Source of the DNA: an archaeon
Lineage (GTDB): Archaea > Thermoproteota > Nitrososphaeria > Nitrososphaerales > Gagatemarchaeaceae
NCBI GenBank assembly: GCA_021827865.1
Contig: JAKAUC010000013.1
Location: forward strand, 186,001-250,000
Length of the DNA: 64,000 nucleotides
Reading direction: 5' to 3'
A program made the translations under genes and the position numbers. Numbering within the stretch: position 1 is the first letter of the stretch; each line of letters starts with the position of its first letter. Positions 7,921 to 15,985 of the stretch are shown here, in pieces. The notes under the pieces were generated by a model. That model had not been told where the DNA came from and did not search any database. It was given only the letters and a program-made list of their open reading frames with translations.

Positions 7921-9975
7921 TCAGCCTGCGGCGAGCAGGATGTAGATCAGCACGAAGATGAGTGCGGCCATGATGTAGATGATGTAGAGGCCCAGTTTCC
8001 CAGACATCACCTTCTTGCTCGCATAGGCGGATAGCCCCAGGGCCCACTTGGCGAGGACGTCGTAGAACTTCTTGAACACGTCAAGCACCGCAAGGTCCAC
8101 CACATATTCCTCGGGGGAACTGACAACCAGCCGCTGCGCAGAGCCCACCTGGACCACGCTCTCCTTGGTCCTGAAGAGGAACCTCAGCATAATCCTGATC
8201 GGTGTGCTGTAGCCGAAGGAGTTGTACATGGCGGCTGAGTCGTCCGCCGGGGCCGCTCCCGCGAACCAGCCGGGGGTCCTCCTCACGCGGAAACCGAACC
8301 GAGGCGCGCGCGCTCGGACGGCGCCGGCGACGGTCAGGGTGACAAGCAGGATGGAGAAGAAAGCCAGGGCGGTGAAGGTGGGTGAGAAGCCGCCGAACGG
8401 GCTGCCTGAGAGAATCACGAACGGGGCGGGGACCCCCAGCAGCCCTGTGACGAACAGCCCATAGGGGCTCCCCCCCAGCATCCGTGATGCCGCCTGGGAG
8501 GCGAGGTAGAATACGCCAGGCGCCCCCGCCCCGACCGCGACGACGAGCGCTGCGAAGTAGGCGAGGCTCCCGCCGATGTACGCCCCTCCTTTTTCGCCCG
8601 GCCCGGCGGTCCTCCTCGGCCAGAGCGTTCCGAACCCATAGACTTTGGTCATGGCGACCACCATGATGCCTGCGGCCAGGGCGACCACCGCCCCCACCAG
8701 GGCCCCCAGGATCTGGCTGGTCAAGTCTCCGAACCTGAACGACTGGAACAGCGTCTCTAGGATCATCCACTCCGAGACGAATCCGGCGAGCGGGGGGACG
8801 GCCGCGAGCGAAAGGACGGTAAAGATCCCTAGGGAGCTCAGCCACCTCCCCCCAGCCGAGGGGATCGGGTGGGCGCTGCTCAGGTCGAATGTCCCCCTGA
8901 GCTTGCTCATCCACCCGTTCAACAGGAAGAGGGACGCCTTCGAGATGGAGTGAGAGAAAGCGTGGAACAGGGCTGCCACCAGAGCGAAGTCGGCCAGGAG
9001 GGTGAGGTTGTAGTGGGCGGCGATGAGATACGCCCCGATGGCGACAACTATCATCCCGTTGTTCTCTATGGTGCTGTACGCGGGGAGGCCCTTCGAGTGC
9101 TCGGAGACCGAGCTGAACAGGGCCCCCAGGAGGGCCGACACCCCACCGATGGTCAGGGCGAGCCAGCCCCACCACAGCTGATACCCCCCCAGGTGCGAGA
9201 CGACGTCGATGACGCCGTAGACACCCATGAGCGTGAGCGTCGAGGAGAGCAGGGCTGAGGCGTTCGAAGGGGCGCTCGAATGAGCGATCGGAAGCCATTC
9301 GTTCATGTGGAACGGGGCCAGCCCCATCTTCAGGCCGAAGCCCAGGAGGGCGGTGACGAAGATCCAGGGTCCCAGAGGCGTGACAATCCTGGCCGCGGCG
9401 GGGCCCATGAAGCTGAAGGTGCCGGCGGCGGAGAAGAGCCCGGCGAAGGAGAGCATGATGAGCACGCTGCTCCCCTCCCCGAAGGCCAGGAAGACGTAGG
9501 CCGCGTTCCTGACCCTGTCCTTGTCCCCCTTCCCTTCGAGGATCATGAAGAAGGAAGCAATGGTCATAGATTCCCAGCCGATGAGGAAAGTGAACGCGTC
9601 GCCGCTCACCAGCACGATGACCATGGACATGATGGTGAGAAGCATGAGCGAAGAGAGGGACCTGGGATAGTCGTCATCGTACCTCACCGAGTACAGGCAC
9701 GTCCCGAGCCAGACCAGCGAAGAGATCAGGAGGAAGTAGGCGTTGAGCGGGGAGACCTGGAGCTGGGCATAGCTCGCGGAGCTCACCAGCCAGAGGTCGA
9801 CGGCGACCGTCTTGCCCGACGTCAGGACGATGAGCGAGAGCACCGCGCCCAGGGCTGAACCCACGCCCCCCAGCATGTACGCGGCCTTCTTGGAGGACAG
9901 TCCTAGCACGAAACCTGCGCCGAGCGCCGCCAGGGTCCCGAAGAGGAGGCCTGATATCAGATATGCCGGGATCAT
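7921..9975 (-). CDS. Ehr-like complex, NuoL/HyfB-type proton-pumping membrane subunit
   Basis: This 684-residue integral membrane protein of the NuoL/MrpA/HyfB family has roughly 15 hydrophobic segments. The conserved antiporter Glu lies in GWESMTIASFFM, and the lysine-bearing region follows around AHSSAPSNASALLSSTLTLMG. The C-terminal part (after residue 540) has the extended helices typical of HyfB/NuoL. Start ATG at 9975 is chosen because upstream in-frame codons are arginine-rich shadow of the next gene and ATG overlaps that gene's stop. It is the last gene of the six-gene operon and would form the distal proton- or sodium-translocating arm. Confidence 0.92.
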   Translation of the reverse strand: MIPAYLISGLLFGTLAALGAGFVLGLSSKKAAYMLGGVGSALGAVLSLIVLTSGKTVAVDLWLVSSASYAQLQVSPLNAYFLLISSLVWLGTCLYSVRYDDDYPRSLSSLMLLTIMSMVIVLVSGDAFTFLIGWESMTIASFFMILEGKGDKDRVRNAAYVFLAFGEGSSVLIMLSFAGLFSAAGTFSFMGPAAARIVTPLGPWIFVTALLGFGLKMGLAPFHMNEWLPIAHSSAPSNASALLSSTLTLMGVYGVIDVVSHLGGYQLWWGWLALTIGGVSALLGALFSSVSEHSKGLPAYSTIENNGMIVVAIGAYLIAAHYNLTLLADFALVAALFHAFSHSISKASLFLLNGWMSKLRGTFDLSSAHPIPSAGGRWLSSLGIFTVLSLAAVPPLAGFVSEWMILETLFQSFRFGDLTSQILGALVGAVVALAAGIMVVAMTKVYGFGTLWPRRTAGPGEKGGAYIGGSLAYFAALVVAVGAGAPGVFYLASQAASRMLGGSPYGLFVTGLLGVPAPFVILSGSPFGGFSPTFTALAFFSILLVTLTVAGAVRARAPRFGFRVRRTPGWFAGAAPADDSAAMYNSFGYSTPIRIMLRFLFRTKESVVQVGSAQRLVVSSPEEYVVDLAVLDVFKKFYDVLAKWALGLSAYASKKVMSGKLGLYIIYIMAALIFVLIYILLAAG

Positions 9976-10715
9976 CGCCTCGCCCCCTCCTCCTTCAACC
10001 GGCCCGCGGCCAGCAGCAGCCCCTCCAGGATCTGAACAGGCGAAGGCGGACAACCGGGGACGACGACGTCTACGGGGATCGCGTCGCAGACGGGAGAGAC
10101 GAAGCCTTCCGCGCCCTTGAAGATTCCTCCGCTCACGGCGCAGGCGCCGACGGAGAGGACCAGCTTCGGCTCCGGCATGCTCTCGAAGGTCCTCTTGAGG
10201 ACGTCCACCATCGCCGGGTTGAGGGCGCCTACGACGATCAGGGCGTCCGCGTGCTTGGGAGAGTTCGTGAAGGCGATGCCGAGCCTCGAGACGTCGTAGT
10301 ACGGGTTCGAGAGGTTCAGCACCTCGAGGTTGCAGGCGTTGCACGACCCGACGTCGATCATCATGACGTGGAGCGACCGCCCGAAGATCTGTCGGGCTCC
10401 GGCGGCGCGGTTCCCTAGGAAGCTGGCCTGCAGGGCCCCTGTGCGACCTCCGGGCCCGTCCTCGAAGGAGAAACCAGCAGAGGAGCAGAGGCGGCAGTAG
10501 ACGCAGCGCCCCAGGTCCACCTTCTTGTCCGCTGAATCAATGGCGCCTGTTGGGCATCCCTTCTCTCCGGCGTGCCAGTCCGCGGCGTCGGTTGGCCTCG
10601 GCGGGAGCGAGCGCACCGGGACCTCTTCGGACGTCGGCTGAGACTTCGGATAGGATGTGGTGAGTATCCCCTTCTTCAGCCCGCGGATGACCCAGATCTT
10701 TGGCATGTTCCACAT
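9972..10715 (-). CDS. Ehr-like complex, NuoB/HycG-type Fe-S subunit fused to a one-cluster ferredoxin
   Basis: This 247-residue protein has two parts. Residues 45-80 are a shortened ferredoxin with C54 (GCPTGAI) and C71, C74 and C77 (CVYCRLC). Those are exactly the ligands of one [4Fe-4S] cluster of a two-cluster ferredoxin. Residues 110-247 are the NuoB/hydrogenase small-subunit fold, with C125, C128, C192 and C222 (GSCNAC, GAC, PGCP). The CxxC spacing resembles group 4 hydrogenases; NuoB has a CC pair. It would carry electrons to or from the large-subunit interface. It follows directly on the large-subunit stop. ATG at 10715 is used; ATG at 10704 is possible. Confidence 0.92.
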   Translation of the reverse strand: MWNMPKIWVIRGLKKGILTTSYPKSQPTSEEVPVRSLPPRPTDAADWHAGEKGCPTGAIDSADKKVDLGRCVYCRLCSSAGFSFEDGPGGRTGALQASFLGNRAAGARQIFGRSLHVMMIDVGSCNACNLEVLNLSNPYYDVSRLGIAFTNSPKHADALIVVGALNPAMVDVLKRTFESMPEPKLVLSVGACAVSGGIFKGAEGFVSPVCDAIPVDVVVPGCPPSPVQILEGLLLAAGRLKEEGARR

Positions 10716-12071
10716 TCACCTGTCTGAGTCCGCGAACGAGAGACCGAAGCTTTCGAAGGCGAATTGGAAGTCTGTGAAGACCGTGCCTTCGAGGCTCCGC
10801 GCGAATGGGAGCCAGTTCACCAGGGAAGGCGGCCGCACGTGCAGGTTCCTCACCCTCCCTCCGCCGTCGAGCTGGACCACCTGTATCAGGTCCCCGCTGG
10901 GGCTTTCCACCCTGCAGAAGGAGAACCCCGACCCGAGGACGTCGGCTCGCCGTCTATCGGTGCCGCTCTTCGTTCCGTCAGAAGGCATCCCGTCCAACAG
11001 CTCCCTCAGCGCGATGGTACTGGACTCGACTTCCCTCACCCTCACCATCGTCCTCGCCATGGTGTCCTCTCCATCATCGGTCTCCAGGTTGACGTAGATG
11101 TCGTCGTAGGGTTCCAAGGGGAAGGTCAGCCTGTCGTCCCACTGCACGCCCGACCCTCTGGCCGATGGGCCGACCGCGCCGAGGCCGAGGGCGTCCTTCT
11201 TCGTGAGCTTCGCGGTGCCCTGGAGCCTGTCGAGGAATATGCGCGAAGAAAGGAAGTACTGCACGATCTCCGAGAACTCCCTGGCTACCAGCCTGACCTC
11301 AGTCGTCAGGGCGCTCCGCTCGTCCTTGGGCAGGGCACGGCGCACTCCGCCGATCGAATTGATCCCGAAGAGGTACCTGTGCCCGAAGTGCCTGGAGTTC
11401 AATCTCAGCACCCTCTCCCGAAGCGCGTGCGTCTGGGTCGCCGCGACGTTCTGGGACGCCGCCTCCGCCAGGCGGCCGAAGGCGTACAGGTGGTTGTAGA
11501 TCCTTTCGAGCTCCAGGGCAACGGCCCTGGTCCACCTGGCCTCCGACGGGACCTCCAGTCCGAGAGAATCCTCCACCGCCGTCGCGAAACAGGTGGAGTA
11601 GGCTGCGGAGAAGTTGCCCGCCGACCTCTCGACGAAGAGGAGCGCATCCTCCGGAGCGCGCCCCAGGACCGCCCGCTCCACGCCGCGCTTCTTGAAATTG
11701 ACCCGGGGGACCACCTTGAGCACCCTCTCGCCATAGGTCATGAGGCCGAAGGCGCCCGCCTCGGGGACGCCCCAGCTGACCGGGCCGTAGGGGAACTCGA
11801 ACACGCCATAGCCCTCGACCCGGCCCCCGGCCTCGAGCGCCAGCGGGGACCCCGGCTCCGCGTCGCCGCCTCTGAGCAGTGCGCCGAACTCTTCGCCAGG
11901 GGCTGGCGGGAGCTCGCTGACGATTGTCCTGTTGGTCTCAGTATCGGAGATCAGCGCGTAGTTGAGGCCCCCGGCCTGGAAGACCGACGATAGCTGCATC
12001 TTCTCTCCGAGGCTCTCCAAGTTGTGCCTCTCTACGCGGCCGCCCCCCAGGATGCCGGGCCCGCCGCTCAA
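10716..12071 (-). CDS. Ehr-like complex, NuoD/HycE-type large subunit lacking Ni-Fe cysteines
   Basis: This 451-residue protein is homologous to NuoC/D and to group 4 [NiFe]-hydrogenase large subunits. Support comes from EFPYGPVSWGVPEAGAFGL, ALELERIYNHLYAFG and the C-terminal LPFARSLEGTVFTDFQFAFES. The four Ni-Fe ligands are gone. The L1 motif ERxCGxC reads ERSAGNF at residues 148-154, and the C-terminal DPCxxC reads GLSFAD at residues 443-448. The protein therefore cannot hold a standard Ni-Fe site. It resembles complex I and the Ehr class in this respect. TTG start overlaps the preceding stop as TTGA. An active-site quinone- or other-substrate role is inferred, not shown. Confidence 0.9.
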   Translation of the reverse strand: MSGGPGILGGGRVERHNLESLGEKMQLSSVFQAGGLNYALISDTETNRTIVSELPPAPGEEFGALLRGGDAEPGSPLALEAGGRVEGYGVFEFPYGPVSWGVPEAGAFGLMTYGERVLKVVPRVNFKKRGVERAVLGRAPEDALLFVERSAGNFSAAYSTCFATAVEDSLGLEVPSEARWTRAVALELERIYNHLYAFGRLAEAASQNVAATQTHALRERVLRLNSRHFGHRYLFGINSIGGVRRALPKDERSALTTEVRLVAREFSEIVQYFLSSRIFLDRLQGTAKLTKKDALGLGAVGPSARGSGVQWDDRLTFPLEPYDDIYVNLETDDGEDTMARTMVRVREVESSTIALRELLDGMPSDGTKSGTDRRRADVLGSGFSFCRVESPSGDLIQVVQLDGGGRVRNLHVRPPSLVNWLPFARSLEGTVFTDFQFAFESFGLSFADSDR

Positions 12072-13510
12072 GGCACCATCCCCTGGGCCGCCTGCAGAAG
12101 CAGTGGGCTCATGTACACGCCTATCACGAGGGCCACCGCCAGATTGGCCAGTGGGATCGCGACCGAGACCCAGTGTTCACTCTGGGGCGCGGCACGCGGG
12201 GCCGGCCCGGAGCCCATCCCCTCTCCCTGCTGCCCGGAGCTGCTCTGGCCGAACACCATCTTCACTGACTGCCTGTTCAGGCCGATGAACCCGTAGACGT
12301 AGACGGCTGCGAGCAGCAGGACGAGGGCGACGTTTCCCGTGCTCAGCGCCATGGCCAGTATCATGAATTCTCCCACGAAGACGCCGAAGGGCGGGGCGCC
12401 TGTCACGGCGAGGCAGGAGAGCGCGAAGAGATAGCCGCTGTACTTCAGCCTCCTCGCCACCCCCTGGACCTCGGCCATGCTCTTGCTTTCGTAGGCGACA
12501 AGTATGTTGCCAGATTCGTAGAAGGCTGAGGACTTCGCGAAGGCGTGGGCGACTATCTGGACGGCCGCGCCTACGACCCCGATGCCTCCGAGGGCGAAGC
12601 CGACCAGTATGATGCCCATGTTCTCCATGCTGGAGTAGGCGAGCATTCTCTTGTAGTTCCGCTGATGTCCCATTATGATGGCGGCGAGCAGAGCCGTGAA
12701 TACCCCAAACCCGATCAGAAGGTTCTGCATGGCCCCGAATGAAGCCAGCCCCTGCAGTAGGTTGAACGTCCTGACGAGGGCGTAGATCGACGTCGGAAGG
12801 AGGATGCCCGAGAACATGGCGCTTACCGGCGAGGGAGCTTCGCTGTGGGCGTCAGGGAGCCAGGCGTGCATGGGGGCGACGCCTGCCTTGGTCCCGTAGC
12901 CAACGAGGGCGAAGCCGACGGCAAGCGGCATGAGCAGCCCGGCGCGGATGGGAGACCCCATGAGGTTGGAGATCACGAGGGTGCCCTGGGAGTAGTAGAC
13001 GAAGACGACGGAAAGTAGCGAAGCCACGAGGCCCGCGGAGACGATGAGCGTGTAGCGCCAGGCCGCTTCTACGCTTGTCCTCTCGCGTTCCAGGGCGACG
13101 AGGAGGGCGCTGGTCACGGTCGTTGCCTCAATCGCGATCCACACGAAGCCGAGGTCGTTCACGGTGACGGCCAGGAGCATGGTGAAGGCGAAGAGGTCGA
13201 GCAGGGAGTAGTACCACCTGAAACGTATGAGGGGCTTGTTGATCCGCCTCACGTAGAACCACGAATAAGCCACGGAGGTGAAGAACACCGAAGAGATGGT
13301 GATCGCCATTATCCGCGTGAGGCCGTCTGAATAGAACAGGCCAAACGCCCCCGATGCCCCGGAGGCGAGCAGGAACAGAGAGACCAGGACGGCCGCTGCC
13401 GAGGAGGCCAGGGAAGCAGCGACCTCCACCCCGTCCCTGGGGACTAGCGAGACGGCCGCTCCGACGGCGGGGGCGGCAAGCAGCACGACAAAGATCAGGC
13501 TCGGGTCCAC
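12068..13510 (-). CDS. Ehr-like complex, NuoN/HyfF-type antiporter-like membrane subunit
   Basis: This 480-residue protein has about 14 hydrophobic segments and belongs to the NuoM/NuoN/HyfF family. Diagnostic stretches are FVWIAIEATTVTSALLV (conserved Glu in TM5) and GTKAGVAPMHAWLPDAHSEAPSPVSAMFSG (TM7 and TM8 with the key Lys). The latter begins with KAGVAPMHAWLPDAHSEAPS, a signature of the family. Start is GTG at 13510, seven bases after the preceding gene. Together with the subunit at 7921 this gives the complex two antiporter-like modules. Confidence 0.93.
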   Translation of the reverse strand: MDPSLIFVVLLAAPAVGAAVSLVPRDGVEVAASLASSAAAVLVSLFLLASGASGAFGLFYSDGLTRIMAITISSVFFTSVAYSWFYVRRINKPLIRFRWYYSLLDLFAFTMLLAVTVNDLGFVWIAIEATTVTSALLVALERERTSVEAAWRYTLIVSAGLVASLLSVVFVYYSQGTLVISNLMGSPIRAGLLMPLAVGFALVGYGTKAGVAPMHAWLPDAHSEAPSPVSAMFSGILLPTSIYALVRTFNLLQGLASFGAMQNLLIGFGVFTALLAAIIMGHQRNYKRMLAYSSMENMGIILVGFALGGIGVVGAAVQIVAHAFAKSSAFYESGNILVAYESKSMAEVQGVARRLKYSGYLFALSCLAVTGAPPFGVFVGEFMILAMALSTGNVALVLLLAAVYVYGFIGLNRQSVKMVFGQSSSGQQGEGMGSGPAPRAAPQSEHWVSVAIPLANLAVALVIGVYMSPLLLQAAQGMVP

Positions 13511-13516
13511 CAGATA

Positions 13517-14176
13517 TCACCCGGTGAGCTGCTCCAACTCTGGTTCCTCCAGCGTTCTCAGCACATCGCGGGTGGCGGACAGGATCACGCCCACCAGGAT
13601 GACCCCCAGGACGTCCAAGACCACCGCGAACTCGATCAGCAGTGGTATGGTCGGGGCGATGAGGGCTCCCGCATAGAGCACGGCGTTCTCCTCCTCAAGA
13701 AACCCGGTCATCTGGGTCAGGGCGTTCTTTCGAGTGGCTATGAGGAGGAAGCTGAGGAGCACCAGGACGAAGGGGACGGAAGCGGACGGGTTGGAAAGGT
13801 CGGGCAATAGAGCGGTCTTGAACAGCGCGTATCCTCCTATCACCACGATGATCCCGACTATCACCAGCGAAGGCACCCGCTGGCCGGGCCCGCTCTCCCT
13901 CAGGCTGTGCTTGAAGCGGCGCACCTGGTACAGCATCACAGCGGGGATGAGGAGCCCGCGTATCCCTGCGGTTATCGCTGCCAGGTAGAGGAGGTCCGCG
14001 TCTCCCGATCTCAGGAAGAGGACAACGAAGAGGATGGCGAGGAGCAGTGACTGGGCGGCCACCCCCCGTATCGCAGGGTCCACGAAGGTCTGGCTCTGAA
14101 GGTATAGGGCAGTCAGGAGCACCAGTATCCCGAGGAGCCCGGAGAGCTCGCCAAGGAGCGGCTGAGGGAGGATCAA
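13517..14176 (-). CDS. Ehr-like complex, HyfE-type small membrane subunit
   Basis: This 219-residue hydrophobic protein is of the HyfE type, which contains a NuoK-like portion. About seven membrane spans are seen, with Glu residues inside the hydrophobic region of FLEEENAVLYAGALIAP, as in NuoK/MrpC-related subunits. Start TTG at 14176 overlaps the stop of the preceding gene as TTGA. The frame remains open further upstream, but that part is arginine-rich and antisense to nothing useful. It sits between the NuoH-like and NuoN-like genes, as in hyf operons. Confidence 0.85.
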   Translation of the reverse strand: MILPQPLLGELSGLLGILVLLTALYLQSQTFVDPAIRGVAAQSLLLAILFVVLFLRSGDADLLYLAAITAGIRGLLIPAVMLYQVRRFKHSLRESGPGQRVPSLVIVGIIVVIGGYALFKTALLPDLSNPSASVPFVLVLLSFLLIATRKNALTQMTGFLEEENAVLYAGALIAPTIPLLIEFAVVLDVLGVILVGVILSATRDVLRTLEEPELEQLTG

Positions 14177-15144
14177 GGCGGCGGCCCGCCTCCGACCAGG
14201 AAGAACGCGATGACCGCGAGGAGCCCGAGGCTGAACGAGATAGTGAGGAAGTCGAGAATCTTGAAGAGTCGGAGCTTGGCGAAGGTCTCTTCTGTTATCA
14301 CTATCGCAGCGGCGAGGCCGAGCAGTTTGAGGACCAACGTCCCGACGGAGTAAAGCGCCCCCTGGACCGACACCGCTGTGGACATCCACCATGGGAGGAG
14401 GAAGACGTTGAGGAAAACCGACATGAGCATGAACTGCTTCATGTAGCCTCCCCACATGGACACCGCCAGGAGCCTTCCCGAATGCTCCATCACCTTGGCG
14501 TCGTCGAGCATCCCCAGCTCCATCAGCCCTGAGCTCTCCACCGGGAGGCGTCCGGTCTCCACAAGCAGGAGCATGAAGAAAGACGACAAGACGAGGATGT
14601 GGGTGGCCGAGAGGTACCAGGCCGTCGATGTGGCGAGGAGGTTGTTGGTCACGTAGGGGCTGTTTGTCCCGGTTATCAGGGCGACACCGAAGAAGACCAT
14701 TATCAGCGTAGGCTCAGCCAGGGCGGAGAAAGAGGCGCTCCTGCTCGCCCCGAGGGCTGTGTAGTTCGTGTGGGCATCAAGCGCCGCGATTATCCCGACG
14801 ACCCCGGCCAGGCCAAACATCAGTGCCCCGCCTAGCAGGTCGAGGAGGATCCCGTAGGGGAGCGGGTAGGGAGTCACGATTGGGATGACCAGCGAGATTA
14901 CGATGTATCCTGTGAACGAAAGGAAGGGCGCCAGCACGAAGAAGCCCGAAGCCCTTTCGGGGACGACAGTCTCCTTCCTGAAGAGCTTGGCAAGATCGTA
15001 GTAAGGCTGAAGGATGGGCGGCCCTCGCTTGGACTCTAGGAGCGCCTTCAGGCGGTTGATGACCCCGGCTATGAACGGCGAGAGGACAAGGACCGTCCCC
15101 ACCTGGATGGCGTTGATGGCCTGGAGCGCGAGCTGGTCAGACAA
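14173..15144 (-). CDS. Ehr-like complex, NuoH/HycD-type membrane anchor subunit
   Basis: This 323-residue protein has eight or so membrane spans. NuoH/HycD signatures are GVINRLKALLESKRGPPILQPYYDLAKLFRKE near the N-terminus (split here as ESKRGPPILQPYYDLAK) and RLPVESSGLMELGMLDDAK in the sixth loop. NuoH is the subunit that joins the membrane arm to the Fe-S modules and forms the quinone cavity in complex I. Start TTG at 15144 is the first gene of the operon. Its mRNA would carry a leader of about 135 nt if the TATA box at 15302 is used. Confidence 0.93.
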   Translation of the reverse strand: MSDQLALQAINAIQVGTVLVLSPFIAGVINRLKALLESKRGPPILQPYYDLAKLFRKETVVPERASGFFVLAPFLSFTGYIVISLVIPIVTPYPLPYGILLDLLGGALMFGLAGVVGIIAALDAHTNYTALGASRSASFSALAEPTLIMVFFGVALITGTNSPYVTNNLLATSTAWYLSATHILVLSSFFMLLLVETGRLPVESSGLMELGMLDDAKVMEHSGRLLAVSMWGGYMKQFMLMSVFLNVFLLPWWMSTAVSVQGALYSVGTLVLKLLGLAAAIVITEETFAKLRLFKILDFLTISFSLGLLAVIAFFLVGGGPPP

Positions 15145-15301
15145 TCTAGCGCAGCCCCGATGTGGTCAGCCTGAATTCCGCGCCGGGCCTCATGTCCCCC
15201 GCGGCGCCTTGGGCCTTTCTGCTGCCGGAGCTGCGTTGCATAGGGCGGCATTGGACGTGACGGTGCGCATGGGGAATTTACGTCGCCTCCCCGACGCTTG
15301 G

Positions 15302-15310
15302 TAATTAAAT
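15302..15310 (-). promoter_or_regulatory. Putative promoter of the Ehr-like operon
   Basis: TAATTAAAT (minus strand ATTTAATTA) is the best TATA-like element upstream of the operon and lies directly beside the palindrome at 15310. The predicted transcription start is near 15280, leaving a leader of about 135 nt. A weaker element, GTAAATT, at about 15274-15280 is an alternative. Confidence 0.45.
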
Positions 15311-15325
15311 GTAACTGCTGTTACA
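15310..15325. promoter_or_regulatory. Palindromic operator copy 1, TGTAAC-N4-GTTACA
   Basis: TGTAAC TGCT GTTACA is a perfect inverted repeat, extended by one more pair to ATGTAAC and GTTACAT. It abuts the TATA-like element of the Ehr-like operon and runs into the stop codon of the ChrB-domain gene. The identical arms recur at 15960-15975, which makes chance unlikely. Confidence 0.7.
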
Positions 15326-15883
15326 TCAGGGCTCTGGCTGCTTGTTTATCCCCCGGGGCTGCGCCTTCTCGGCGAAGCTCGCCAGGGCCCTCTTGCACCT
15401 CGACAGCATCGTCTCCAGTTTGGACGAGTCCTTGGCGCGGCCATATCCCTTCTCTCGCACGCTCTTGTACCACCTTTCCAGGGACTCCAGCGTCTGCTCA
15501 AGCTCGTCGGTCTCCTCGTAGGTGATCTTCTTGTTTACCAGGTTCTCGCTTATCTCGTCCAGGAACTCCTGGCACTCTTCGTAGATCTCTTCGAACTGCT
15601 TCCGTCGGTCCTCCTGGAACATCCTGGAGAGCACGCCCGAGTCCTGGCCGTCCAAGGCGTCGGCGCTCATCACCAAGACGGTCCCGTGCTCCTTGAATTC
15701 CGACCTGAACTGGCCGACCTCCTTCCTTGCCTGCGGGGTGTTGGGCAATATGCAGAGGGACACCGGCGGGTAGAGGGCGCCGAGCTTCTTGAGGTTCCTC
15801 CAGGCTCTGACTCGGAGCTTTGAAGGCTCGTTCGGGAGGTCGTAGGCCACCACGATCCACCTGTCGGCGGGCTTCCCGTTCAT
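15326..15883 (-). CDS. ChrB N-terminal-domain protein (possible regulator)
   Basis: This 185-residue protein opens with WIVVAYDLPNEPSKLRVRAW and continues LKKLGALYPPVSLCILPNT, the pattern of the ChrB N-terminal domain (a Cas2-like ferredoxin fold also seen in PaaX C-terminal regions). Residues 70-185 are helical and charged, with EEIYEECQEFLDEI. There is no obvious helix-turn-helix. ChrB proteins regulate chromate resistance in bacteria, but no chromate transporter is present here. ATG at 15883 fits a TATA-like TTAAAT centred 26 nt upstream (15907-15912). The gene is bracketed by two identical palindromes, suggesting a regulatory role for it or its neighbours. Confidence 0.72.
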   Translation of the reverse strand: MNGKPADRWIVVAYDLPNEPSKLRVRAWRNLKKLGALYPPVSLCILPNTPQARKEVGQFRSEFKEHGTVLVMSADALDGQDSGVLSRMFQEDRRKQFEEIYEECQEFLDEISENLVNKKITYEETDELEQTLESLERWYKSVREKGYGRAKDSSKLETMLSRCKRALASFAEKAQPRGINKQPEP

Positions 15884-15906
15884 TGGCAGAAACCTGCGAA
15901 CAGGCG

Positions 15907-15912
15907 ATTTAA
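15907..15912 (-). promoter_or_regulatory. TATA-like element of the ChrB-domain gene
   Basis: TTAAAT on the minus strand is centred about 26 nt before the ATG at 15883, predicting a leaderless mRNA and supporting that start over in-frame codons further upstream. Confidence 0.5.
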
Positions 15913-15944
15913 GCCTGCCATGGCGGGACTCGCCGAGAGAGCCA

Positions 15945-15954
15945 GTTATATATT
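15945..15954 (+). promoter_or_regulatory. TATA box of the ribbon-helix-helix-like operon
   Basis: GTTATATATT lies 36 nt before the TTG start at 15986. The predicted transcription start (about 15975) falls at the end of the palindrome 15960-15975, so a protein bound there would block transcription. Confidence 0.6.
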
Positions 15955-15959
15955 GCACG

Positions 15960-15975
15960 TGTAACCGCAGTTACA
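15960..15975. promoter_or_regulatory. Palindromic operator copy 2, TGTAAC-N4-GTTACA
   Basis: TGTAAC CGCA GTTACA has arms identical to copy 1 at 15310 but a different spacer. It lies between the TATA box and the start codon of the gene at 15986, the usual place for an archaeal repressor site. Confidence 0.75.
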
Positions 15976-15985
15976 GTCTTCGGGT

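Noticed and set aside
9976-10344. N-terminal extension of the NuoL-like gene up to 10344
   Set aside because: The added 123 residues are arginine/glycine-rich, antiparallel in content to a membrane protein, and overlap the coding frame of the NuoB-like subunit.
10716-12071. Calling the large subunit a [NiFe]-hydrogenase
   Set aside because: All four metal-ligating cysteines are absent at the aligned positions, so a standard Ni-Fe centre is not possible.
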